Positions 11,501 to 42,214 are shown, counted from the stretch's first letter. The stretch: 64,000 bases of DNA from Orobanche coerulescens (GCA_033398695.1 CM065818.1:80038092-80102091), one strand, 5' to 3'. A program made the numbers and translations. Notes: generated by a model from the letters alone, not told the origin.

Positions 11501-12047
11501 CCTGAAGAATATAGCACCAGTAATACGCTCCTCGATCATCATGAGATGCTACTGCTGAAAGGAGACTGAGGGACCCTTTTGTGCTGAAGTACTCTCGGCC
11601 TCTAATTGTGTGAGTGGCACCGTCATGGGTCGTAATAGACACAGTCAGGTGATAGGTATCCAATATCGTCTTATGCATCGTCATCCAGTCCATACCTAAA
11701 ATCACATCTTCGTTTTGGAGTGGAAAGACCATGAGATTGGCTGTCCAGCCCAGATTATTGATACGAATCGGACAGTTTCGAACTTCGAAGTTACCCTCCA
11801 CCCTGCTGCCCTCGGGTAGTTTAACAGTAAAGGACTCATAGGGTACACAAGGGAGATGCAAACGGTTAACACATTCTACGGATATAAACGAGTGGGTTGC
11901 TCCAGTATCAAACAGTACATGAACAGGCTGAGATTTAATAAGGAGTGTACCTGAGACAGCAGGAGTAGTCTGGTCGTCAGTAGCCCTTAGTTCGAACACG
12001 CGGGACGGCAGTGTCCCCGAGGAGGGTGCGATACCTCCCGCGACCAC
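8577..12047 (-). pseudogene. Broken Ty3 pol: protease, RT, RNase H, integrase, chromodomain-like tail
   Basis: Three overlapping frames make one Pol. Frame 1 (12047-10905) has aspartic protease DTGA (about residue 47 of the frame) and the RT fingers/palm ([23 protein letters not shown]). Frame 2 (10921-9290) continues with RT catalytic [11 protein letters not shown], RNase H ([12 protein letters not shown]), the integrase HHCC finger (ending CMICQH) and catalytic stretches SMDFVTKLP and ISDRDTRY. Frame 3 (9380-8577) has the rest of the integrase core ([11 protein letters not shown]) and a C-terminal chromodomain-like VQWSHQGTEEATWE. A frameshift falls next to the RT active site (about 10905-10921) and another inside the integrase core (about 9290-9380). 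The enzyme would therefore not be made whole. Confidence 0.85.
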
Positions 12048-12199
12048 GTCCTCTTAGGCACCATGTAGAGGAGATTGGTGAGGTGGAGATCGGTAGTCGG
12101 ACATGGCGGACGCCCGGATGTCCGTATCGAGCCTTGTTGACTACGAGGAGCCGGGTTTGGTGTAGGTTTGATCCGAGAACGAGCGAGACATGTGCCCAC

Positions 12200-13201
12200 C
12201 CCTTCCGCATGAAAAGCACTTTGTCGATGCTTTACGACACCGACTCATGGTATGCCTGCTATGCCACAATTGAAACAACTACGGCGAGAAGGCCCGTCGA
12301 TGTTCCTTTACGTTGGGACAAAGGCTGGCGATTTGGAGGGGAACCCAATTCCCAAATTCACTCTGCTTGGTGCTCTGGTGATTCTTTGTCTTCTGCTTCT
12401 TTTGGTTGTGCCCGGCATCCGAACTGACAACCGTACCGGCGTATGCTGTGACCACGTCCTCATATGCCCTCAACGTAGTGCAATGAAACCCCGCCGCGTA
12501 GCGTTGAACATCCTCCGGCAACCGTTGAGCAAGGTGACAAATTCGCTGGTCTTCGGATGGAACCATCTGTGCGACATAGCTTAGCTCGGTCCTGTATGCC
12601 CGAATGATTTCTGGTACTGGCAAATTCTGAGGCCCTGCGCTGAAGAAACTCCGCGCTCGTGCAGTTTGAACTGATCGGGGACAAGATTGCCTCTCAATAG
12701 TTTGGAAAACTCGGGCCATCCGACTATTCTGTCCTCTGGCTTATAGGTCCTCCACCATCGGGCTGCGGTGTCACGGAGCTGGTTGATTCCGAGTGGCACT
12801 TTCCGGTTTCCTGGGCAGCCGATCACCTCGAAGGCAGTCTCCATTTCCGAGATCCAATCGTCCACGTGCTTATCCCCTGACCCGTCGAATAATGGCGGTC
12901 TGGCCTTCAGCATTTCTCCCAGCCAACGGTCCTTTCCGGTGTTCTCTTCTATGTTAATGACTGGTACTTGCTCTGTCCGGTTGACCTGAATGATTCCCAT
13001 AGCAATGGCCTGAGCGAGAGTCTGAACAAAGGCTGGATCAAATCCCCCGTTGTTCTAGTTTTCCGCTTCCTGTTCGTTCTGATTAACAGGCGGTGGTTGA
13101 TTTATGGCTGGATTAGTTTCTCCGGTGTTTCTGTCTTCCTGCTGGTTCATAGCGGAACCTTGTGCGTCATTTACGTTTCTTCTAGCTCCTCGACGTGCCA
13201 T
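12200..13201 (-). pseudogene. Broken Ty3 gag of Tekay-like element
   Basis: The likely start is the minus-strand ATG at 13201, beginning MARRGARRNVNDAQG. Codon 49 is TAG (13057-13055). After it the same frame continues (13000-12581) with Gag features PPLFDGSGDKHVDDWISEME and RWWRTYKPEDRIVGWPEF. The frame then shifts to 12719-12279 (RICHLAQRLPEDVQRYAAGF). A knuckle-like Cys/His stretch is faintly readable downstream in further frames near 12200. At least one nonsense codon and one frameshift are thus present. Confidence 0.75.
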
Positions 13202-13406
13202 TGGTGATGTTCGTTCAATCTAACAGGTTAGTTTAATGTAAACATTCTCTGAGTTCTTACTGAATCCAAACGTCATACTTGATCCTTAGGAATTTACGTG
13301 TATTTTACCTCGACATCCATCGAGGAGTTACGGTCGTCAGAAGTGTTGGATTTTGAAGGCAAAACGTTTTCAAAATATTTTTGGTAAAACTTTCCACGTG
13401 AGTGTT

Positions 13407-13420
13407 TGGCTCTGATACCA
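13407..13420 (-). other. Primer-binding site, tRNA-iMet type
   Basis: On the minus strand this reads TGGTATCAGAGCCA, five bases inside the 5' LTR end. It is the standard complement of the initiator tRNA-Met 3' end used by plant Ty3 and copia elements. Confidence 0.9.
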
Positions 13421-13425
13421 TTTTC

Positions 13426-15653
13426 TGTAACGCCCCCAAAATGAACCGGGACGCCACAGTGCCGTAGATCCCATGAGGGACCCACAAGGCAAGTTTTTGA
13501 AAATATTATCTAAAATATTTTATTAAAAGTGGTAATATACGGAAGTAATTAAGAAAGTATTCGTACAACCCAAAGTACAAAAGCAAATAGTGTCCGTACA
13601 TACGGTTATTACACAACGTGGAATGTTCAAATTGATTTAAGAAATTAACAGGCCTTCTTCCAACACAGCTCATGCCTGTCCGTAACCTTCGGGGGTGTCC
13701 TGCACAAATTCAACAAATTTACCTGGCACGACATGTCGTGCCAGTAACCTAGGTCAGAAACAATCCCAACCAATCTCAAAGGTAAAATCTAATAATTTCA
13801 AGGAATAAAGTTGTCACCGAATGTTCCATGTTATTCCTTTTTATCAGCACATAAACTCCCAAGGTCGCAACCAAGGGTCACGGAAGTATCTACACAGGAA
13901 TACTCCGGACGTGGGTACCATTCAGGTTTTATCCCGCAACACGGTCCAACGAGAAAACTCCCAAGGCCGCGGCCAAGGGTCACGGTAGTATCTACTCGGG
14001 AATACTCCGGACAAGATAATCGTAAGAGCACCATTTCACAATAGTAACATTTACTATGTCTAAAATTATAAGACGTAAAGTCTGAGCAAGATTCACTTGC
14101 CTCAAATCCGACGCGAGTTATTTCTTGACAAGGCAACGGCTTGAACGATCGCACTTGGAAATCCGACCTATTACATGTTTGTCGATTAACATCTTATGAT
14201 AATAATGATGATCAACGACGTTCCTCCCCCTCCCGCCTGTTAGAACCCTATCCTAGTTGCTTATGATGTCGGAATCGAATTTCTCCGTTTTTAACCATAA
14301 TGCGTGCCATTGATTTCTTAGGTTCGGCAACATTCTTTATAAGTTATCCTTCCACTAAACAATAGTGTTCTAACACAACATTCCTAGTTAATTATAACCA
14401 ACAATTACCAAGATTTCATCGTTGTCTTAATATGCAAGTCTAGAACGATTAATCCATCATCTTAACATGTTTCGGTATCTATTCGGCTAGAAATTGTTGG
14501 TAACTTCATCAAGGATTCATTAACAGTTTTATTCAACATGATAATACGGTTATACATGAAATCCTTCAAGATGATTCCGAGAAGTTGGTGATTAGCAATA
14601 TGATTATGAGTTCTACCATTATTCATTCCAATTTCTAGCTTTGATGGATATCGATTAACAATTGCGATAGTTATATACCGGTTCGATTATTACTGAGGGT
14701 TCTAAGCTACCCAAGGCATCCGAGGTTTACTAAAACTTACTAAACAATACTGAAATGAGTTCAAGGTTGGATAAACTTACCTTTACTGACAAAAGATGAT
14801 GAAGAACGACGGTGGACGAAGGAGAACGAGAGGATAACACCTTCAAGACCTTCCCCGAAGCTTGATTAACGTACTCTAATAGGATAGCACTTGAATTGGG
14901 AGGTTAGAATTGGTTCAATGATGGTGGAGAGTAGTGTACAAGGAAGAAGAATGATTTTTGGGACGGAAGAAATGAAAGGCAAAGTGTTCTTTTATAAACT
15001 CAGATTGCCCATACGTACGTTATGCCTTACGGTTTACGTACGTAAGAGGCTTTACGTATGTTATGGCAAAATACTTAACGTACGTAAGGAACTCGCTGGA
15101 ACGATTCACGCGCATCGTTATGTACGTAACGAAAGCGGGTTAACGTACGTAACACCTCGTTGACTTGCCTATCGCAATCACGCCGAAAGTTGGTCGGCAC
15201 GCATACTACCAGACGAAGATTCCTGTCCGAAGACCGAAGACCGATGTTACGTACGTAAGGGTCGATATTTAACGTACGTAACGACTCAGATATAGCGTGC
15301 GTAACGACTCGGAGTATAACGTACGTAAAGGACAGTTTTGTTTGCCAAATTATTATCACATTAATTTCTTATGACACGACTCCCTCTCCATGTCGTCTGG
15401 AAATCTCTCGGGGAACAAGACCTTGGCCACCGTCATATTCGCACCGATAATTACCTAACGACATCGAGGTATGTCACTGAAAGTTCGTCAATCATCATAC
15501 CATCATAATACACGAATAACAGATGCGAACAATACAGTACAACCATATTATACAAAATATGTTTTATTGCAATGGAGTACATTTATTTATCAAACAGAAG
15601 AAATGGACGTGAGCGCCCAAAGTGAAAAAGCATGTAATACTGGTGGTATTACA
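13426..15653 (-). repeat. 5' LTR of Tekay-like element (family B)
   Basis: The LTR is 2228 bp and nearly identical to 6313-8542. It carries the same palindrome array (about 15012-15329), TATA box, donor-like motif and hairpins. A few single-base differences and a short change near 15485-15530 are visible. Confidence 0.9.
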
Positions 15654-16640
15654 ATTTATCTCTTCAAACATACCTTATCCTGCAATCACTTCGTGACTTT
15701 TTTCCAATTTGTCATAAACTTCAACTACAATGAGATTGTAAAAAACTTAGCTAGGCTAATAAATAAATAAATAAATTGACGACTACTCATTCTCAATAAA
15801 GACAAAGTGAAATGAGGTTTCACTTGTTATTTCTTATGGGAGTTGGAAGTCCAAGAATGAAAAGAAAAATGACAAGAAGCAATTAGGTCCAAAAGCCAAG
15901 AACGATAAGGATAAAGGCAAAGGCCCCAATGGTTCATAAGTCTTTTTCTAATTTGTCGTAAACTTCAACTGCAATGAGATTGCATAAAACTTAGATGGGC
16001 TAATAAATAAATAAATTGACGACTACTCAGTCTCAATAAAGACAAAATAAAAGGAGGTTTCACTTGTTATTTCTTATGGGAGTTGGAAGTCCAAGAATAA
16101 AAAGAAAAATGACAAGAAGCAATTAGGTCCAAAATCCAAGAACGATAAGGATAAGGGCAAAGGCCCAAATGGTTCATAAGAGTAAGTGGACCAAGAAAAC
16201 GGACAAATATCTCAACATCAGTGAGCTGGGCTACTGGAGAATACAAAAACTTTACAGTGATGCGTTTTCAAGTACGGTACTATTAGTTTTGGAAACAAAT
16301 TGTTCTATAGCTGAATATTCTAATTCTTAGAAACTTGGTTCTTATATAAGTTCTCAAATTTGTAAAATGAATCAAGATCTGGAACGAAGTATAAATCTTA
16401 GAGCTGGAGAAGTGATAGTAATAAGTTGGAAGCAGACATAGTGTCAAGGATACTGATGTTGAATCACTTATTTCTTGAATTTAGAATTTGATTTTATTCT
16501 TATGATGTACTTATTTTGCTCAAGGGGTACAAATTTTGGTCATGGACCGTAACATAATTTATTTCTTTATTGAAGATGGATCTTGCCAATTTTATTTTAG
16601 AAATAAATTGGTTGGTACTGCTACATTATTGAATGGTCTA
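15654..16640 (+). pseudogene. Decayed Ty1/copia gag-pol remnant (right part)
   Basis: This continues the copia remnant interrupted at 6312. It reads Lys-rich copia Gag linker-like sequence (about 15840-15930: WKSKNEKKNDKKQLGPKAK) and, after 16220, a protease/GAG-pre-integrase-like stretch (ELGYWRIQKLYSDAF) with stops in every frame. It ends where the next LTR starts at 16641. Confidence 0.5.
15699..16180 (+). repeat. Two-copy tandem duplication (240-244 bp) inside copia gag remnant
   Basis: Copy 1 (about 15699-15940) and copy 2 (about 15943-16180) share ATTTGTCRTAAACTTCAACT at the start and GGTTCATAAG at the end. They differ by scattered substitutions and by the number of AAAT units, so the duplication is not recent. 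Confidence 0.8.
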
Positions 16641-17890
16641 TGTAGTATCCGCACTTTATATATTTAGTAATTTATATTTTTGGTGTATTTGTTTTGGTAT
16701 TCTGAAACTATTTTGTTCTGCATTCATGACCATCTGAATGAGTTTCAGAGTTGTTTTACGAGATTTTGCATATTGTGTAACTTTTCCGCGTTTAGGCTCG
16801 ATTCTCGTAGATCTTGTTCGAAACTGACGTTTCGTTGTTACTACGAGTTCCTTCAATATTTTTGGATATGTTACGATTTCCTGATATTGTTATCTGACCT
16901 CAAATCGTGATTCCCGGGAGTCCGGTCCGTTTTATAATTTTCCATAGTTTTGAGTACTGTTATTGGAATTGTTTGTCCATTCTATTGGATGGTTGGAATC
17001 ATGTGTTTTGATGGGAGTGTGAGTTTTCATGTTGATGTTCCTTATTAACGATTTGTTATTCGTTGGTAGCTATCGAGTTTTGTATCTTCCTAGACGTGTA
17101 CATTCTGACCGGAACTCACAATTGTACTACTGTGTCAAAGCAGTTAGCGCACGCTAACACTGTCTTTAGCGCGCGCTAAAGTAACATCTGTAGCGCATGA
17201 TAAGTTGATCCGTAGCGAGGGCTAATCAGGCTGGATAGTAGGTTTCTGGCCTCTGGAATGAGTTGATTAGCGTACGTCAATGTTTCCCATTGTGTACGCT
17301 AATGAGTCAATTAGCGTACGTTAATATCTCCATCGCGTATGCTGATGGGATTGGACAGAGTATTCTGCAGTTGGGCATAAAGTTCAGTGATCCTGGACCG
17401 AACCAGGTAGCACACGCTAACACTAGCATTAGCGCACACTAACGAGTCTGGGCAGAAACTTTTGAACTGCACTTTATCCCGATAGCGCACACTACTCCCT
17501 GTCTTAGCGCGCGTTAAATACAATCAGTATATATTGGACATCAACAGTTAACTTCGTCATTTCTTATCTTCCCTTGGCGACCCATGGAGATTTGAAACTG
17601 AGTAGTGAAGATTCCGGTCAGACACCATCATCTATCAATAATTTGGAGTCCTTAGTACGGATTTAACAACATCATAACACCCTTCACCGTCCTAATCAAG
17701 GTAAGATTCTTAGAACTCTAGTTTGGTGATTTGGGGGGTTTTGTGATGATTTCATATTTCTAAACCAAATTAGCCTAGATTATTGTTAGATTATGATTGT
17801 ATACTCGTAATCCTTTGTTTTCCCAGATGTTTTGTGGAAAGTATAGTTGATTACTATAATTAGTCCATTTGAGGGAAGTTTGTACAGTGA
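16641..17890 (+). repeat. Truncated Ty3-type LTR (family C2)
   Basis: It starts TGTAGTATCCGC, like the TGTAATATCC start of families A and C. A phased AGCGCACGCT-type palindrome array (17144-17517) precedes TATATAT at 17528-17534, then a donor-like AAGGTAAGA at 17698-17706. The sequence stops resembling an LTR near 17890, with no TTACA end. It is probably a 3'-truncated solo LTR or element remnant. Confidence 0.6.
17144..17517 (+). promoter_or_regulatory. Phased palindromes upstream of TATA (family C2)
   Basis: Twelve palindromes or degenerate copies of TTAGCGCACGCTAA are centred at 17150.5, 17172.5, 17196.5, 17218.5, then 17273.5, 17295.5, 17317.5, 17338.5, then 17413.5, 17435.5, and 17488.5, 17510.5. 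Spacing within each group is 21-24 bp, mostly 22. TATATAT follows at 17528. The regulatory role is inferred. Confidence 0.6.
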
Positions 17891-20173
17891 AGTGAGGACT
17901 GATGTATCATTGACTTAAGTATCCCCGAACATGCTTATCCCCGATCATGTTGATGATAGAAGTGAGATCATATTTCTCAGTGATGTGATTATTCTTCAAA
18001 ACGGCACTTACGTAGAATTCTTCAATAGATCCTTCATCATAGGCTCTGTATGAAGGCATTGAAGGCCCTACAACCTTGTTTCTTAATTTTGCTGATGACC
18101 TTGGACATTTTCTTGTCATCTTTATCTTAAGGTTTAACCCTTTCGATGACCACTGCTTTGTCAAACATTCGACCATCAATTATCAGCAATTTTTTTGTTT
18201 TTCTGGGTCCGGGAGGAAGTATTCCGTGAAGTAGCTTCATGTGTCATGGTTAGAGATGGTGCGCAAAAATTTTTCCAAGTGTTTCACTCTTGTTGTACTC
18301 TCTACAGTATTGTTTTGGGCAGTTGAGAGAACTAGTTTAGATGGATTGAGTTTATATAGGTGCAGGAGGCCGTTCAATTTAGATGGTCATATTTAAGGGA
18401 CATGAACAATTTTTAAATAGACGGTTCTGATTGATTGGGACATGGGTAGTGGGTCGTCAAATCTGTAAAGTTTGGAGGTGGATTTATTATGCATGATAAT
18501 AAAGTTGAGTGGTACCACTCTTGGAATAAGTTTTCATCTCCATATGAACATCCGATATCTCTCTAACTTTAGTTGTTAGTAACTTCAATTAATTAACGAA
18601 CATCCATTATCTGAAACATAGGGTGATGAACAAACATATAATTAATAAGAGCCCATAAGACAATATGGGATTGGTGCAGTAGTACAATAATAATTTTTTA
18701 ATAGATTGATTTGTTATTTGATCGACTTAAGTTAAATATTCTTGATAGAATATTAGTATCCCAAATCTATCGGAGGTCCAAACCCTAATTCTTCCTACGA
18801 TGTTCTTAGTGTAGCCTATATAAGCGAACTCGCATCTCCTAGCCAGTACTCAGAGATTTGTGTGTTAATCGAAACGGAGAGAGGAAGCAGTAGGGCATCG
18901 GAAGGGGATCAAATGACCATCTCTGACATACAACGTTCAGTCTAGACAAAGGACTACGTCATAAGATCTCTGTATCTGAAGAACGTCCATTGACATCAAC
19001 AAATAAATTTAGGGAGAGGTATTGATGAATCATGTAAATAGAAAATCTAATGCATATAAGATAGATATTTTTCAAATTCTCATTCTTGCATGCGCGATCA
19101 TAGGAATTGGTATCAAATGGGTCTTGGCCCCGTATAATTAATCAATTTGATATAGTTGGTAGTTAACTCGGTGTTGCAGGAATCAAATTCACTATGATAT
19201 GAATGTGTTTTTTATTTCATGTCTGATTAACTGTTTAAACCTGCGGGATTGTCAAGGTTGTTTTGGATTATTTCATGGGATATTCATGTTTTTACATTTA
19301 TTGCTTAAATCTAGATTAATATATAAACTTCTCTCAGGTTATATGATTGGATTTGTAAATTGTTCTACTTTACTGTTCGATCCAGACTATACGTATAAAA
19401 TCCTATAAAGGATCGTAGGACTATAAGGGTCATTTCTGGGGGCTGTTTTTTCTAGTTCTGGGACAAAGATTCATGATTTTTTCAGTGAAGAATCAGAAGG
19501 CCAAAACTCTTGGCATGATTACAAAATAAGTCCAGAGCAGACTATATGTGTGAGGCTCACATGAACATCTACTGCAAAAATCATACTAAATACCCTACAC
19601 TCTGAAAGTTACATGACGTATATTAACAAATACATATTTTATAGGACAAAATTTATGTTCACCCACGTTACTTTTGCAAACCGTACAAGGGGTAGTGGCA
19701 TGGCATATAGCAAACGATCGTATAATTTAACTTTTAGGTTGGTTTAAAAATCATTTTAGGTAGAGGGATAGGACAGCCTTGCAGGGTTTTTTTTTTCAAG
19801 GGGCCTTGACATGTAACCAACAAAAAAGAAAATACAAAATTATATTACCATTTAGAAAAGTAAAACAACTCCTCCAGCAGGGAATCTCTTATTCCCAATG
19901 TATAATGCAAAATTTAAGGAGAATAAGAATCACCCCCGCATTATATAATGTAAAATTAGATAATAAAATAAAGAAAACGGCCATAATAACCCGAAAATGC
20001 ATCGGCATAGTCGGACCAGTTTTGAGCATCTAGTGAAAGAAAATTAAAAAAAAAAAGGGAAGAACATATCTTAGGCCTCGGAAATGCTCTTCTATTACAC
20101 AAACTACATAACACAGGTACCAGATAATGCAACAATCTTGTTTTCCATGTGCAAAATAGTCTCTCATATTCTA
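17891..20173. other. Gene-free interval with unidentified repeat-like DNA
   Basis: A 90-aa minus-strand ORF (17907-18179) and flanking open stretches near 18180-18300 look like debris of an unidentified coding sequence; I recognise no family. A TATATAAG at about 18820 and GGTATCAAATGGG near 19108 could be an LTR/PBS relic but lack boundaries. The 3' UTR of the ARF-GAP gene must occupy the last part next to 20174; no sure poly(A) site was assigned. Confidence 0.4.
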
Positions 20174-38217
<18,044 letters not shown>

Positions 38218-38505
38218 GGTTGAATATTAGAAAAGGTTTACCCAATTCTGTGCGTTTTAACAAACTTAGGTCTTAAATATGCGAATAATCGGAACTAATG
38301 TATCGAACATGTGTTTTCAGAGAGAGAAATCTTTCTCTCTCTCCCTCCCTCCTGCCAGCACACAATATGCAAGTGAAAAAGCAGTGAGAAGCGAGATGTG
38401 AGCCCCTGATCATAATCATATTTCGGGGAAGAGTATAAAACATTACCAGGCGGTGAAAATGTCCTCGAATTGTAGGGGTATTACCGTCACTCCAGAAGAC
38501 TTATG
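38218..38505 (-). promoter_or_regulatory. Presumed promoter and 5' UTR of the ARF-GAP gene
   Basis: A stretch of 290 bp separates the ATG from the MITE. It has an AGAGAG/CTCTCT run near 38319-38352 of the kind common in plant 5' leaders. I could not assign a TATA box or transcription start. Confidence 0.4.
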
Positions 38506-38507
38506 TA

Positions 38508-38801
38508 CTCCCTCCGTCCACAATCAATCTTCCCTTTTTGCCATTTTAGTATGTCCACAAAAAATGTTCCTTTCTATTTTTAAACACTACCCCACAATAC
38601 AATTTACTAAAATATCCTTATAATTTTTATATATTTACACATTTTACCAGGTTGACTCACATATTAAATTATTTAACCAACTTAATTAATATTAAATTAC
38701 TTTTAATGTGGGACCCAAATTCCACTCACATCACACTCACCTAACATTTCTTAAAACCCGAACTCAAAAAGTTGGAGAACATTGATCATGGACGGAGGGA
38801 G
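38508..38801. mobile_element. Stowaway-like MITE (Tc1/mariner type)
   Basis: A 294-bp AT-rich element with inverted ends CTCCCTCCGTCCA and TGGACGGAGGGAG, flanked by the TA target duplication (38506-38507 and 38802-38803). Non-coding. It sits about 290 bp upstream of the ARF-GAP ATG and could affect its promoter. Confidence 0.92.
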
Positions 38802-38939
38802 TAGTATATATTTCATTTTCTTAAATAAGTAGTGGCATGGTCAGCGTACATTTTACTCTTCCCAAATCCTGCTCTGAGCGGGATATACTGAGTATGTTTG
38901 GTTTGGTTTGGTTTTTATATTTCATTTTCTTGAAATGAT

Positions 38940-39170
38940 TGTTTCTAGGAGAAAGTAAAAGACTGCAAATCAATTGTATTCATAACACTGAATAGAGGAT
39001 CCTTTATATAGATATTACAGTGAGAGCCCTTCCATACATAGATTCCTAGATAAGGTAAGACATCTATTAGGATCCTACTACCTCTAGAAGAGTCTAGAAC
39101 CTTCCTTCTTTGTATCCCCCTACAACCAGTATTAGGTAAGACACCAATAAGGGAAGGATATCCTGGAACA
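38940..39170 (-). repeat. 3' LTR of Ty1/copia element
   Basis: A short 231-bp LTR with ends TGTTTCTAGGA and TCCTGGAACA. A minus-strand TATATAAAG lies near 39003. Beyond it (39171-39284) is the post-pol sequence CCTTTCCAGG ... AAACCCCGTGG often found upstream of copia 3' LTRs, then the CACTA insertion. The partner 5' LTR is not in the window. Confidence 0.75.
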
Positions 39171-39994
39171 CTCCCCTATGTCGAGCACTAATACTATCAT
39201 GGTGCATAAGATGTTGCCTCGATAAAAAACCTTTCCAGGTCAAACAAAACCCCGTGGAAAAAAACAAAGACTTGGTGAGGAAAACACTACACCAGAATCA
39301 CGAATTTGTGACTGCTAAAAACAGTCACAAATGGCAAAAACAGTCACAAATAAGTGTCACAGAATCAACTGTCACAGAATTCTTTGTATTTGTAATGATC
39401 ATAAAGCAGTCACAAAACTCGGTTTTATGACTTTCCAAGCCACTTTATATGGCGATCACAAACACACTTTCGATTGTTATAAATAAATACAAATTACTCT
39501 ATTTGTGACAGTTTAAAGAAGTCACATAATTTACTTACGTATCGTCCATGTGATCACATAGTTTGAAAAGTTACGTTGCTTTAGCAAATACAACATTAAA
39601 TTTTATGACTTCTTAAAGCTGTCAAAAATTGAGTTTTTATAGTCACAATATTAAAGTTAGAAAATTACGATTATGACTGTCATGGACGGTCAAATAGAGT
39701 TTTCATAATATTAGAGTTATTCTGTCTTAGGCAGTCATAAATTTAAAAAAATTAAAAAAACAAAAGTAAAATGTGCAAACCAAGAAAAAAATCACCAAAT
39801 CTATTGCACAATATTCCACAAAAGCCAAAATACACCAAATCCTTAAAAACCCAAAGTATTACTGAGTCCACAAATTACTACGAGTTCAAAAATAAATTCA
39901 AAGTACCACCAAGTCCACAAATTACAAGTTCATAAACAAACCTAAAATACTTCCAAGTTCACAAAATATTACAAGTCCACAAATTCAAGTTAAA

Positions 39995-41862
39995 TTATAT
40001 TTCTTCGAGGAAACATTTAGGCCACACCACGAACCCACCAACAACTTCCCCGATCGTAGTGGCACAACCTTGGCTACCTAAATATAATTGAGTGTCATTC
40101 TCGTCATTCTCCACACTTATAACACTAATCTTGCTTTCATGGTCTTGAATATTGCGCCCGTGTACTTTTTCGCCTTTCAAAGTTGGAACTACATCTCCTT
40201 GAGCAATGACCTTGGTTGAAATGACATCTTTAATAAGAACATGGGTTGTTTGTGGCGTACCTGTTGCGCTTGGATTTGTTAAGTGAAATGTTGATCCAGC
40301 AGAAATTTGTGAGGGCGTAGAAGTTTGTGGCGAAAATAACTTTTGAGAATGGTTGAATGCTGCTATAAAACTAGTAAGTTGATCTTGCATGTTGTAAACA
40401 ACCTTCTCCAAGTGCTGATTACTATTAAGGACCATGTCAATGTTTGACTTAATAGGTTGAATAGCCTTCACGGTGCCCTTAGAGACTCGACCAACACCAC
40501 GTGTCCTTCCTCTAGAATCCTTTCCGAAAATCTGGGTAAGTGCATCATCCTCTAAAGAAGCCTGGCTTGATGAGTCTTGGCTACTATGGAATTCTATAAC
40601 TTTATGCTGCAAAATAAGATTGCATAAGCCTATTTTGATGATTATAAGACTCAGTTTCACTTTTTGCACTATTCATCTACTGCATTCAATCATATTTTTT
40701 ACTACTAATATAAAAACAAATATTATTATGTAAGATGTTGAATTTGTCTCAATATGCAACTTCTGCACTATTCATATACTGACATACGTTTTTCTACAAA
40801 GTATTTTATATTTTGTGCCGTAACCGTGTTTTGTTACTCTTATATATATACAAAGGAGGGATATTACTTCATCCTCTCTGTCAATCCCTTGTGTCTGTTA
40901 GGAAGAGAGCATCCCAGTTGATACACAGTTCATTGTTTCTTCGTCTATAATGTTGACTTAGAAATTTATATTTCAAAACTTACACATGCTTCAGCAACTT
41001 TTGGGTGTAGTTCCCCAGTTTTTTGTTGTTTTCGTGACTCTAAGTACACCTCGGAACGAGTAGGCGACCGCCGATTTGGATCCTTCGCTTTCTACACATA
41101 AAAAAAATATATATATCAACCAACGCATCGAAAATCTAAGATGGAAAATAAATAAAAAATTAAACTCCACTTTACATGTATAATTCGAGGAAGCATAGAA
41201 ATATAACTTGAAACTTAAACTCCACTTTACATGTATAAGCGGAAAAAGAAGACTTGTTGATTACATTAATTATATCTATTAAAATTTCATGTATATACCA
41301 TTTTGATAGCTTTCTCGGCGTAGGATGTCCTGCCAAGACAATGCACATCGTTCTTAATAGCCCTGTTTGCTTTTAGAACCTCTCTTTGTTGAAGCTTTTT
41401 AGCCGTTGCTTCATGTTCAATAAATGCATTCCATTGGCTGGTACGAATGTTCTCTTTCGGGGGTACGTGGTCCTTCAAAGCCAGTATTCCAGTAGCATCC
41501 AGATTCTTTAAATACTTTTGTCGCATGTACCATCTCCAAGTTTTTAGTTGCCCGCCCATCTCTTTTAAAACATCTTCCTTTCTAACAAGCGGGACATTAA
41601 ATTCCCGATAGAGAGTCGTCCACATATCGTCCTTTATGGCTTGATCAACTTGCCTCCAGTCAACGTACTCCAACCCTACTTGTATTTTTAGTAGGACTAA
41701 ACATCGAGCCTTGAACTTATCCTTATTTCCAACTATTTGTCCTGTGCTATTAAAGGTAACGACAGTCCGTTTATCTATAATCGGGTGCCCCTCATTAGCA
41801 GATGCTTGGGAGTTCGTTGGAGTATTCGGTTCACCTTCTTGCTGACTTGATGAAGCTGTCAT
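39995..41862 (-). CDS. CACTA second protein, Ptta/En/Spm (TNP1-like) family, three exons
   Basis: Exons 41862-41299, 41091-40984 and 40606-39995 join with GT-AG junctions into an intact 427-aa frame. Exon 1 starts MTASSSQQEGEPNTPTNS and has VTFNSTGQIVG and TLYREFNVP, as in plant transposase Ptta/En/Spm proteins. Exon 2 adds the typical RSPTRSEVYLESRK. Exon 3 has FHSSQDSS, DALTQIFGKDSRGRTRGVG and a likely coiled-coil stretch (NQHLEKVVYNMQDQLTSFI). Proteins of this kind bind subterminal repeats and assist TNP2. The intron calls are by eye. Unlike the transposase, I see no internal stop. Confidence 0.8.
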
Positions 41863-41932
41863 TATCTCTTATGTATCAAAAAAAAAAAGCCTCATCAAAT
41901 CATATATTGGAGCAGCTAAAATCTGGAATCAG

Positions 41933-41969
<37 letters not shown>

Positions 41970-42214
41970 GAGAGCAGTTATATTAACTGGACATCAAATA
42001 CACAATTCAAATTGAACATCAAATACACATTCGAGCAGTTATATATACAGAATTCAAATACACCCCAAAATTTGAACATCTGCTCTTCCAAAGAATCAGA
42101 CATCTGCTCTTCCACAATTCAAATAAAATGGACTAAACTGCACTTTTCCAAAATTATATTTGAGCCCATGGACTTAAATGAAAATAGGAAATACCTAGGA
42201 TAGAATTTCTCTTA

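Larger units (their letters stand above)
6313..15653 (-). mobile_element. Complete Ty3/gypsy chromodomain (Tekay-like) LTR retrotransposon
   Basis: The 9.34-kb element has LTRs at 6313-8542 and 13426-15653. It is flanked by the 5-bp target duplication attta (6308-6312 and 15654-15658). A tRNA-iMet-type PBS is at 13407-13420 and a PPT next to 8543. Domain order on the minus strand is gag, PR, RT, RNase H, INT and a chromodomain-like tail, which fits the Tekay clade of chromoviruses. The LTRs differ at only a scatter of bases, so insertion is recent, yet gag has a nonsense codon and pol has frameshifts. It sits inside a decayed copia element. Confidence 0.9.

Noticed and set aside
17144..17517. 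Evenly spaced repeats that superficially recall a CRISPR array
   Set aside because: The units are degenerate palindromes with 22-bp spacing in a plant LTR, with no spacers of constant length between identical repeats and no cas genes.
17907..18179. 90-aa minus-strand ORF as a possible gene
   Set aside because: No family recognised, stops upstream in the likely continuing frame, and no splice or promoter context. Described as debris only.
18700..19160. Possible LTR and PBS (TATATAAG near 18820, GGTATCAAATGGG near 19108)
   Set aside because: No TG/CA boundaries, no second copy, no target duplication and a poor PBS match.
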